A stretch of DNA of 50,671 bases, from the NCBI GenBank assembly GCA_021845685.1, contig JAJZVN010000014.1, forward strand, positions 1 to 50,671, written 5' to 3'. Positions 28,759 through 36,769 of this stretch are shown here, piece after piece. The notes below the pieces were generated by a model. That model saw only the letters and a list, made by a program, of their open reading frames with translations, had not been told where the DNA came from and made no database searches. Position 1 is the stretch's first letter; every line of letters begins with the position of its first letter. Made by a program: the position numbers and the translations under genes. The stretch comes from a bacterium (GTDB taxonomy: Bacteria; SZUA-79; Acidulodesulfobacterales; Acidulodesulfobacteraceae).

Positions 28759-28778
28759 TATAATTTTCCTTTTATTTA

Positions 28779-30038
28779 TTATTTGCCTTCCCACTTTTTT
28801 AAAACCAATGTCGCATTAGTTCCGCCAAACCCAAAAGAATTAGATATTGCATATCTTACATCAGCTTTTCTCATAATATTCGGCACATAATCCAAATCGC
28901 ATTCTTCGTCAGCTTCTTCGAAATTAATAGTAGGCGGTATTATACCCGTATATAAAGTCATTGCCGTTGCAACGGCTTCTATACCTCCTGCTGCCCCTAA
29001 CGCATGTCCTATCATAGACTTTATTGAACTGACCATAATCTTTTTGCTATGTTCTTTAAAAAGATGCTTAATAGCCTTAGTTTCATTTAAATCGTTATAA
29101 TATGTGGATGTACCGTGAGCATTAATATAATCTATATCTTCCGGATTAATACCTGCATCCTCTATTGCATTTTTCATGCAATAAAACGCTCCTTGCGCAT
29201 CCGGATCTGGAGTAGACAAATGATAAGCATCGGAAGAAAATCCGTAACCCGCAACTTCCGCATAAATCTTAGCGCCTCTGTTTATAGCACTGCTTAATTC
29301 TTCTAATATGACTATACCTGAACCTTCACTGACCACAAATCCATCCCTATTTTTATCAAAAGGCCTGGATGCCTTTTCCGGTTCGTCATTTCTGGTAGAT
29401 AACGCTTTCATAGCATTAAATCCTGATATACAAAGAGGAGTTATAGTTGATTCCGCTCCTCCTGCTATCATAACATCGGCGTCTCCTCTTGCAATTATCC
29501 TATATGCATCTCCTATAGAGTTAGTACCCGTAGAACATGCCGAAACAGTACTTGCATTAGGTCCTTTTGCGCCGGTCATAATAGAAACCTGCCCTGGCGC
29601 CAAATTTATTAACAGCATAGGAATAAAAAACGGAGAAATTTTTTTAGGTCCATTTTCTAATAAAAGTGTATGATATTTTTCAATGGTCATTAAACCGCCT
29701 ATCCCTGCGCCAATCCATACCCCTACTTTGTGAGCATTAGAATCTTTAATCTTAAATTGAGATTCTTCGAATGCCATTTTTGAGCATGCAACCGCATAAT
29801 GAATAAACCTGTCCATTTTCTTAACTTCTTTTTTATCCATAAAGTTCTCAGGGTTAAAACCTTTTACTTCTCCCGCAATTTTAGTTGTGTATTCAGCGGC
29901 GTCAAAAGCCGTAATTAATCCTATACCGCTTTTGCCGTTAATCATTCCTTCCCATGAAGCATTAAGGTCATTGCCTAAAGGAGAAATCATAGACAAACCG
30001 GTAATTACTACTCTTCTATTGCAACTAATTTTCCCCAT
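28779..30038 (-). CDS. fabF: Beta-ketoacyl-ACP synthase II
   Basis: A 419-residue condensing enzyme. The nucleophile is in TVSACSTGTNSIG, the two histidines are in NAHGTSTYYND and SSIKSMIGHALGAAGG, and it ends with NSFGFGGTNATLVL. It elongates acyl-ACP chains. It follows acpP in the fab cluster after about 180 AT-rich bases. The length is normal. Confidence 0.97.
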   Translation of the reverse strand: MGKISCNRRVVITGLSMISPLGNDLNASWEGMINGKSGIGLITAFDAAEYTTKIAGEVKGFNPENFMDKKEVKKMDRFIHYAVACSKMAFEESQFKIKDSNAHKVGVWIGAGIGGLMTIEKYHTLLLENGPKKISPFFIPMLLINLAPGQVSIMTGAKGPNASTVSACSTGTNSIGDAYRIIARGDADVMIAGGAESTITPLCISGFNAMKALSTRNDEPEKASRPFDKNRDGFVVSEGSGIVILEELSSAINRGAKIYAEVAGYGFSSDAYHLSTPDPDAQGAFYCMKNAIEDAGINPEDIDYINAHGTSTYYNDLNETKAIKHLFKEHSKKIMVSSIKSMIGHALGAAGGIEAVATAMTLYTGIIPPTINFEEADEECDLDYVPNIMRKADVRYAISNSFGFGGTNATLVLKKWEGK

Positions 30039-30194
30039 TGAAAAACACCTTTATAAATATTAAAAAAACAATTAAGATAATTATCAGCTTAAAATATTAA
30101 ATACATTATTTTTAAGCTATTAATATAATTTAATATATTATTTAATTATTTAATCTATACCTTAAAAAACTATCTTATTGTTCTAATAAATTAA

Positions 30195-30217
30195 AATTAA
30201 ATTAAATTAAATTAAAT
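30195..30217. repeat. AATTA pentanucleotide run
   Basis: Four to five tandem copies of a five-base unit (AATTA) end a few bases beyond the acpP stop codon. It is a second short pentanucleotide microsatellite besides the TTTTA run at 11472, and is probably a product of slippage in AT-rich DNA. Confidence 0.7.
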
Positions 30218-30221
30218 AATT

Positions 30222-30455
30222 TTATTTTGTATGTTCTTCTATATAAGATACCGCATCTTTTACAGTCTTAATATTTTCCGCATCCTCATCAGAAATCTCT
30301 ATACCGAACTCTTCTTCAAATGCCATGACTAATTCAACGGTATCCAAAGAATCTGCGCCTAAATCCTCAACGAAAGAAGCATCATCGGTTACATCGTCAG
30401 GAGTAACCCCGAGCTGCTCAACTATTATTTCTTTAACTTTTTCTTCAACTGACAT
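30222..30455 (-). CDS. acpP: Acyl carrier protein
   Basis: A 77-residue acidic protein with the 4'-phosphopantetheine attachment site [21 protein letters not shown] (serine of GADSLD). It carries acyl chains in fatty acid synthesis. The ribosome-binding site is unusually strong: GGGAGGTGAT stands about seven bases before the ATG and matches the 16S 3' end over nine bases, consistent with the high expression needed for ACP. It is flanked by fabG and fabF. Confidence 0.98.
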   Translation of the reverse strand: MSVEEKVKEIIVEQLGVTPDDVTDDASFVEDLGADSLDTVELVMAFEEEFGIEISDEDAENIKTVKDAVSYIEEHTK

Positions 30456-30664
30456 TATATAATCACCTCCCTTATTTATTTTTTGTTAAAATATATCGTG
30501 TTATTTGATATATTCATTTAATGTTAATAAATTATTTTATTTATTATTAGATTGTGCCAAAATTTTATAATTACCTTATATTATTGTATCAATTTCATAT
30601 ATGTAAAAGAATTGATTTTAACTGTTTCACAATTTAAATCTATATAATTAAAGATAATTTAAAT

Positions 30665-31426
30665 CTATCTCATATACATTCCGCCGTTTACATCAATTGT
30701 GGCGCCAGTTATATAATCTGAAAGATTAGATGCCAAAAAAAGAACGGCATTGCTCACATCTTCCGGAGCACCGAATCTATTCAACGGTATTTCTTTTTTA
30801 ATGTTATCTTTAACAGTTTCATTTAATTTATCAGTCATATTAGTGCCGATAAATCCGGGCGCTATTGCATTTACATAAATATTTCTTGAAGCATATTCCT
30901 TTGCGATAGATTTGGTAAATGCGATTATCCCTGCTTTAGCAGATGCATAATTCGCTTGACCTGCGTTTCCGGATTCGCCTATAACCGATGAAATATTTAT
31001 AATTTTTCCTGCTTTTGCCTTAATCATATATTTTATAACATTTTTTACGATATAAAACAAACCGTTTAAATTTACATTAATAACTTCATTCCAATCATCG
31101 TCGCTCATTTTAATTAAAATTGCATCTTTTGTTATTCCTGCATTATTAACTAAAATATCAATTTTACCGTCTTGCAAAATAATATTTTCGATTGTCTTTG
31201 ATATGTTGCCGCTATTAGATATATCCGATTCATAAAAAGAAAATCCTGCATTTTCCTTTACTTTTTCAAGCTCGCTTACAATAGAAGAAAATTTATCATA
31301 ATTTTTACCTATTATAGCAACTTTCGCTCCCGCCGCAAGTAAAGTTTTGGCTACAGATAATCCTATCCCGCTGTAACCGCCTGTAACAACAGCATTTTTC
31401 CCTTTTAAGTCAATACAAAACGACAT
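30665..31426 (-). CDS. fabG: 3-oxoacyl-ACP reductase
   Basis: A 253-residue short-chain dehydrogenase. The cofactor motif is TGGYSGIGLSVA, NNAGITKD is present, the catalytic Ser is in INISSVIGESGN and Tyr-Lys in YASAKAGI. The C-terminus GATIDVNGGMYM is the FabG ending. It uses NADPH to reduce 3-ketoacyl-ACP. It follows fabD by 16 bases. About 210 bases of AT-rich sequence without a gene separate it from acpP. Confidence 0.95.
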   Translation of the reverse strand: MSFCIDLKGKNAVVTGGYSGIGLSVAKTLLAAGAKVAIIGKNYDKFSSIVSELEKVKENAGFSFYESDISNSGNISKTIENIILQDGKIDILVNNAGITKDAILIKMSDDDWNEVINVNLNGLFYIVKNVIKYMIKAKAGKIINISSVIGESGNAGQANYASAKAGIIAFTKSIAKEYASRNIYVNAIAPGFIGTNMTDKLNETVKDNIKKEIPLNRFGAPEDVSNAVLFLASNLSDYITGATIDVNGGMYMR

Positions 31427-31442
31427 AATGATTATTTTTTAA

Positions 31443-32507
31443 TTATATATTATTTAAACTTTGATTTTGTGTAAACTTAGATATTATTTTAGCTAATTCT
31501 TTAAAAGATTCTACGGAATTTACCGAATATGATACGGCTTCTTTATCAATTCTTTTTATAAGTCCGGTTAAAACATTTGAAGGTCCTATTTCTATGAAAA
31601 CTTTAATATTTTTAATTTTTTTCATATTAATAACGCAATCAACCCATCTAACGGGAGACGTGATTTGACGCAAAAGATAATTTATAGCGTCATTTTTTTT
31701 TGAATAATTTAATCCGTCAACGTTTGAAAAAATAACTGCGCCGGTACTTGAATCATTAAACCAACCTTTATTGATAAAATCTTCTAGACCTTTTGCCGCA
31801 TCTTGCATATAAGGCGTATGGAAAGGAGCGCTTACAGGCAAATAAACAATTTTTTTCGCTCCTTTTTCCTTTAATAAATCACAAGTATTTTCAACATCTT
31901 CAACTTTTCCGGAAATTACCGATTGATTTGGAGAATTATAATTTGCAACAAAAACAGTCCCTTTTGAAATTTTATCCGTATCAATATTATTATTATTTAT
32001 AGTATCAGAATTATCATTATATGTACCGCTATATTTATAATTTATTTGATTAACGGTTTCTTCAATAATTTCAGGGGGCAGTCCTATAATTGCAGCCATT
32101 TTGCCAAAACCTACAGGGCATGCGCTCTGCATTAACTCTCCTCTTTTTTTTGTTATAAGAAGAGCATTTTTAAATTTTATAATTCCTGCAAAAACATTAG
32201 CGCTATACTCTCCGAGACTATGTCCCGAAGCAGTAGAAACATTTATTTCAAATTCCTTTTGAATTATATTTAAAATAGCTATGCTTACCGTTAATATTGC
32301 AGGCTGTGTATTCTCGGTTAGATTAAGCATATTTTCATCATCGCCTAATATCAGCTTTTTCATATCTATTTTTAGCGTATCCGAAGCTTCTTCTAAGATA
32401 ATTTTATATTCCGAAAAATTATCAAAAAAATCTTTCCCCATTTTTATATACTGAGAACCCTGCCCGGGAAAAACAAATGCTATTTCTTTATTATCTATTT
32501 GATCCAT
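31443..32507 (-). CDS. fabD: Malonyl-CoA:ACP transacylase with an Asn-rich insert
   Basis: A 354-residue protein. The N-terminus is AFVFPGQGSQYIKMG, the nucleophile elbow is SGHSLGEYSANV, and the conserved region SAPFHTPYMQ carries the catalytic His. It loads malonyl groups onto ACP. It is longer than usual (about 310 residues) because of an insert around residues 158-185, GTYNDNSDTINNNNIDTDK, before the NYNSPNQSVISG motif. The insert is low complexity, and the catalytic residues are intact. Confidence 0.95.
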   Translation of the reverse strand: MDQIDNKEIAFVFPGQGSQYIKMGKDFFDNFSEYKIILEEASDTLKIDMKKLILGDDENMLNLTENTQPAILTVSIAILNIIQKEFEINVSTASGHSLGEYSANVFAGIIKFKNALLITKKRGELMQSACPVGFGKMAAIIGLPPEIIEETVNQINYKYSGTYNDNSDTINNNNIDTDKISKGTVFVANYNSPNQSVISGKVEDVENTCDLLKEKGAKKIVYLPVSAPFHTPYMQDAAKGLEDFINKGWFNDSSTGAVIFSNVDGLNYSKKNDAINYLLRQITSPVRWVDCVINMKKIKNIKVFIEIGPSNVLTGLIKRIDKEAVSYSVNSVESFKELAKIISKFTQNQSLNNI

Positions 32508-32694
32508 ATATTATTTTTTATATATTTTATAAATAGCACAAATTAAATCTATATAAATAAATGAAAATAAATATAAATGAAAATTTCTTATCACTCTGAT
32601 GAAAACAAAAAATCGGCGTTATCGCATATTTTTGCTTAGTATAATTATATAATTATTATAATAATCTTATAATTTAATTCTATATTATCATGGC

Positions 32695-33660
32695 TTAATG
32701 TTTGATAAATTTTGAGAAATTTTTAATAAATTCTTCTGTTTGCTGCATAATTTCTTCTATAACTTCCTTTGCTGTTTTTTCTTCTTTAATCATTCCTGCT
32801 ATTTGACCGCTCATCATTGAACCGAATTCTAAATCTCCGTCAATTGCTGCAGCTTTAAGTTTTCCTATGCCAAGTTCTTCATATTCTTTAACATCGGCGC
32901 ATTTTTCTTCTAATTCTAAAAACATTTTTGACAATTTATTTTTAAGAACTCTTACAGGATGACCGGTGGGTCTTCCTGTAATTACCGTATCCCTGTCCGA
33001 CGCTTTTATTATCATATTTTTCCAATTTTGATGAACGGAACATTCTTTTGTAGCTATAAATCTTGTTCCCATTTGAATTCCTGAAGCTCCGAGACATAAA
33101 GCCGCTGCAAAACCTCTATAATCGGCGATACCTCCTGCCGCTATTACAGGAATATTTACGCTTTCCGCAACCTGAGGAACTAAAGTCATAGTGGTAGATT
33201 CGCCAATATGTCCTCCTGATTCCATACCTTCGGCAATTAAAGCATCTGCCCCTGCTTTTTCCATCCTTTTAGCTAAAGCAACTGCAGGAATAACAGGTAT
33301 GACTTTTATGCCTGCATTATGAAATTTTTTGATAAACGGACCTGCATTTCCTGCGCCGGTTGTAACAACTGAAACGCCTTCATTTATAACGGCATCTACA
33401 AGCTCATCTATATATGAAAGATATAATATGAGATTAACTCCAAACGGTTTATCGGTGTTATCTTTGGCAAATTTTATCTGTGCAACAAGCAATTCCGGCG
33501 GCATCTGCCCAGCGCCTATTATACCTAACCCCCCTGCGTTTGACACAGCGCAAGCAAGTTTATAGTCAGAAGCCCACGCCATTCCGCCTTGAAATATAGG
33601 ATATTTTATACCGACCAATTCACATATGGGAGATTTCAACATTTTATTATCATTTTCCAT
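32695..33660 (-). CDS. fabK: Enoyl-ACP reductase II, FabK type
   Basis: A 321-residue FMN-dependent TIM-barrel protein. YPIFQGGMAWASDYKLA, VTTGAGNAGPFIKKFH, EGMESGGHIGESTTM and IPVIAAGGIADYRG match FabK closely. The superfamily also holds nitronate monooxygenases, but the position between fabH and fabD and the absence of fabI in the cluster favour FabK. It performs the last reduction of the elongation cycle. Confidence 0.9.
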   Translation of the reverse strand: MENDNKMLKSPICELVGIKYPIFQGGMAWASDYKLACAVSNAGGLGIIGAGQMPPELLVAQIKFAKDNTDKPFGVNLILYLSYIDELVDAVINEGVSVVTTGAGNAGPFIKKFHNAGIKVIPVIPAVALAKRMEKAGADALIAEGMESGGHIGESTTMTLVPQVAESVNIPVIAAGGIADYRGFAAALCLGASGIQMGTRFIATKECSVHQNWKNMIIKASDRDTVITGRPTGHPVRVLKNKLSKMFLELEEKCADVKEYEELGIGKLKAAAIDGDLEFGSMMSGQIAGMIKEEKTAKEVIEEIMQQTEEFIKNFSKFIKH

Positions 33661-33814
33661 TTATAAAACATAAAGTATATTTAAATTAACCAAAAACAAT
33701 AATTTTTATAAAATATACAATATAATAATTAGAATAATTAGAACAATTAGAATACAAAAAAGTATGAAAATATTTATATTTTTAATTCAATTTTAATTAA
33801 AAATAATTTATAAT

Positions 33815-34798
33815 TTACCATCTTATTAAAGAAGATGCCCAAGTCAAACCTGCCCCTATTGCATCAATAAGCACAAGGTCTCTTTCTTTAATCCTGCCGC
33901 TCCTATATGCTTCATCTAAAGCAATAGGAATAGAGCCGCTTGAAGTATTGCCATATTTATTAACATTAACGAAAACCTTTTCCATAGGAAAACCTAATTT
34001 TTTAGCGGTTGCTTCTATTATTCTTATATTTGCCTGATGAGGAACAAATAAATCAATATCCTCAGGATTTAAATTATTATATTCTATAGCTTCTTTAGCC
34101 ACATTGTTAAGATAATTAACAGCATATTTAAAAAGTTCAGCACCTTTCATTTTAATATAATGCTCATGATTTTCTATTGACCCTATAGAAGCAGGCATAT
34201 TTGAACCTCCCGCAGGAAGTTTTAATATATCGTCATGTCCGCCTTCAGAATGTATATGCGTTGATAATATACCTCTGTCTGATTCATTATTAGCTGATAA
34301 AACAACGGCTCCGCCCCCATCGCCGAATAAAACACAGGTTGACCTGTCGGTATAATCTGTAATTCTTGAAAGAACATCTACTCCAACAACAAGAGCGTTT
34401 TTAAACTGCCCTGATTTAATTAAAGAGTCCGCAACGGATAGAGAGTATATAAATCCCGCGCATCCGGCGCTAATATCAAATGCTGCAGCTTTTTTGATAC
34501 CGAGATTATTTTGCACCATACATGAAGTTGAAGGAAAAATCATATCAGGAGTAACGGTTCCTACAATCAGCAAATCAATATCGGATGGTTTCAAGTTTGC
34601 CATTTCAAGAGCTTTTTTAGAAGCTTCAGCGGCAATATCTGAAGTTTTAATGTTTTTATCGGCTATTCTGCGTTCTTTTATACCTGTCCGCGACACTATC
34701 CAATCATCGGAGGTATCAACCATTTTTAGCAAATCTTCGTTTGAAAGAATTTTATCCGGCACGTAAGAACCAATGCCTTTTATGCTTGAACGTATCAA
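33815..34798 (-). CDS. fabH: Beta-ketoacyl-ACP synthase III
   Basis: A 327-residue initiating condensing enzyme. The N-terminal IKGIGSYVPDKILSNEDL, the catalytic Cys in DISAGCAGFIYSL, His in VPHQANIRI and Asn in NKYGNTSSGSIP are all present. It condenses acetyl-CoA (or another short acyl-CoA) with malonyl-ACP. It lies between plsX and fabK, with a 247-base AT-rich gap upstream that holds no convincing gene. Confidence 0.97.
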   Translation of the reverse strand: MIRSSIKGIGSYVPDKILSNEDLLKMVDTSDDWIVSRTGIKERRIADKNIKTSDIAAEASKKALEMANLKPSDIDLLIVGTVTPDMIFPSTSCMVQNNLGIKKAAAFDISAGCAGFIYSLSVADSLIKSGQFKNALVVGVDVLSRITDYTDRSTCVLFGDGGGAVVLSANNESDRGILSTHIHSEGGHDDILKLPAGGSNMPASIGSIENHEHYIKMKGAELFKYAVNYLNNVAKEAIEYNNLNPEDIDLFVPHQANIRIIEATAKKLGFPMEKVFVNVNKYGNTSSGSIPIALDEAYRSGRIKERDLVLIDAIGAGLTWASSLIRW

Positions 34799-35045
34799 TT
34801 TGCAACCCGCATTAAATAATTTTTAAGATAAAGATATTCAATCTTAAGATAAAGCTTTTTAATTTTTGTTTTAAAGTAAATTAAACTTACGGATAAAGTT
34901 GCAAAGCCAAAGTATGTGCTTTGGTTTAGCAAATTACAAAAATGTTTAACTTTTATTTTTAATTTAGTCTTGTATTTAATTATTTTATTTATAATATAAA
35001 CTAACTTATTTAACAAATAATAAAAATAATTAACTAATCGAGTAA

Positions 35046-36089
35046 TTATGCAATATTTATTTCTCTATTATTATTAACAGTTTCAACATTCGATTCAATT
35101 TTTTGACTTATTTTTGAATTTATTTCTTGTTCGGCAAAATTTTTTGCCATTCTTATCCCGCTTGCAATTGCTTTAGGCGATGCTCCGCCGTGTGCAATAA
35201 ATCCTACGCCGTTAATTCCAAGCAAAGGAGCGCCTCCATATTCATTATGGTCAACTAACTTCTTAAAATTTTTTAATGCTTTTGATGCAAACAATACGCC
35301 TAATTTAGCCATTGAACTTTTGTCTACTTCTTTTCTTAATAGTTTAAATATGGTTTCCGCAAGAGTTTCAGAAGATTTTAATATAACATTTCCCGTAAAT
35401 CCGTCACAAACAACAACATCTACTTTACCGTTAAAAATTTCCCTACCCTCTACGTAACCCAAAAAATTTATATCTATATTTTTAATAATTTTAAATGCTT
35501 CCCTTGTCAATTCGTTACCTTTGGATTCTTCCTCGCCGTTGCTCAAAAGTCCGACAATAGGACTATCTATGTGTTTAATAAATGAAGCATATTCGGATCC
35601 CATAATTGCAAATTGTGCAAGATGATATGGCTTGACATCAACATTAGCTCCTGCATCCAACAATACCGTATGCCCGCCGACAGACGGCATAACGGTAGCA
35701 ATGGCAGGTCTATCTATTCCTTTAAGTCTTTTAAGCACAAACATAGCTATAGCTAATGAAGCCCCCGTATTGCCTGCGCTTATAACGGCATCTGCTTCTT
35801 TATTATGAACAAGCTCATAAGCAACTCTTAATGAAGAATCTCTCTTGTTCCTTACAATAGAGGAAGGGGAATCCTTCATTGTTATTTGCTCGGAAGCATG
35901 TTTAATTTTTAATCTATTTAATATTGCGCTGGAACAGTTTAATTTTATTATCGCTTCCGAAAGCCTTTTTTCATCGCCTACCAGCACTATTTCTATATTA
36001 TTATCGAATTTAAGCGCTTCTATAGCCCCTAAAATCTCAGGATTTGGAGCATTATCCGAACCAAAAGCATCCAGAGCTATTTTAATCAT
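35046..36089 (-). CDS. plsX: Phosphate acyltransferase PlsX
   Basis: A 347-residue PlsX. The N-terminus is IKIALDAFGSDNAPNPEILGA, followed by AVISAGNTGASLA and VDVVVCDGFTGNVILKSSE. It makes acyl-phosphate from acyl-ACP for phospholipid synthesis. It sits between rpmF and fabH, the classic rpmF-plsX-fab order of many bacteria. The C-terminal 25 residues are Asn/Glu-rich and not conserved. Confidence 0.96.
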   Translation of the reverse strand: MIKIALDAFGSDNAPNPEILGAIEALKFDNNIEIVLVGDEKRLSEAIIKLNCSSAILNRLKIKHASEQITMKDSPSSIVRNKRDSSLRVAYELVHNKEADAVISAGNTGASLAIAMFVLKRLKGIDRPAIATVMPSVGGHTVLLDAGANVDVKPYHLAQFAIMGSEYASFIKHIDSPIVGLLSNGEEESKGNELTREAFKIIKNIDINFLGYVEGREIFNGKVDVVVCDGFTGNVILKSSETLAETIFKLLRKEVDKSSMAKLGVLFASKALKNFKKLVDHNEYGGAPLLGINGVGFIAHGGASPKAIASGIRMAKNFAEQEINSKISQKIESNVETVNNNREINIA

Positions 36090-36128
36090 AATAAGTTTAG
36101 ATTCACCGAAAATTAATTAAAAAAACTA

Positions 36129-36323
36129 TTAGCTTGCCGATTGTTCAATTTTTTCTGCAATTATTTTCCTGCCTTTATAAGTATTGCAATTTGAACACAT
36201 TCTGTGGGGCAATGCAGGTTCGCCGCAAGTTGGACATTTTACATAATTTACAGGTGTCAGACTGTCATGGGTTCTTCTTTTATCTCTCCTACATTTACTA
36301 TGTCTTTTTTTAGGATTTGCCAT
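36129..36323 (-). CDS. rpmF: 50S ribosomal protein bL32
   Basis: A 64-residue basic protein with the L32 N-terminus MANPKKRHSKCRRDKRRTHD and an intact zinc ribbon, CPTCGEP followed by CSNCNTY, so it is the zinc-binding (C+) form. It begins the plsX-fab transcript. GGAGATATT lies upstream of the ATG. It is a reliable anchor for the housekeeping block. Confidence 0.97.
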   Translation of the reverse strand: MANPKKRHSKCRRDKRRTHDSLTPVNYVKCPTCGEPALPHRMCSNCNTYKGRKIIAEKIEQSAS

Positions 36324-36621
36324 AATTAATATCTCCTGATTGTTTGTATTTTATTTATTTATTTATAATATATAATTTAGATGATACAGCTGCAAAATAT
36401 TTATTTGAATTATTATCTAATTTTTTTAAATTAATAAACATAATTAATAAATTAAAATAATAAACAAATAAAAAATGACAATATATTATTAAATTAAATT
36501 AAAAAATTGTCAACATTCAATTTTAAAATCCGTTATTTTGTGCGTTTTTCATCTAAAAATTTATAGCTCTTAATACTAAATATTAACCTCTATTTTTATA
36601 AAAATGAAAAAAGGCTGCCTT

Positions 36622-36681
36622 CAGCGGTTTAAATTATTTTATCAGTCAATTTTAAACTGCTGTATTTAACGAAAGCGTTAA
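36622..36681. terminator. Hairpins in the valS-rpmF intergenic region
   Basis: The 446-base gap 36324-36769 contains two palindromes. CAGCGGTTTAAA (36622-36633) pairs with TTTAAACTGCTG (36651-36662) with one wobble. TTAACG and CGTTAA (36666-36681) close a four-base loop. Read on the minus strand the first is followed by GGCAGCC and TTTTTT, as expected of a terminator downstream of valS. The rest of the gap is AT-rich without a gene. Confidence 0.5.
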
Positions 36682-36769
36682 TTCTTTCTCATTTTAGAAT
36701 ATTATAACCACATTATTAAATTAATTATTGTTTTAATTTCAAGCGGTTTAATTTTCAGGTGGTTTAATT

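Noticed and set aside
32695-33660. Nitronate monooxygenase annotation
   Set aside because: Motifs and the position in the fab cluster favour FabK.
34795-35016. 73-codon frame between fabH and plsX
   Set aside because: Lys/Tyr/Leu-rich low-complexity translation of AT-rich intergenic DNA, with no Shine-Dalgarno; it overlaps the start of fabH.
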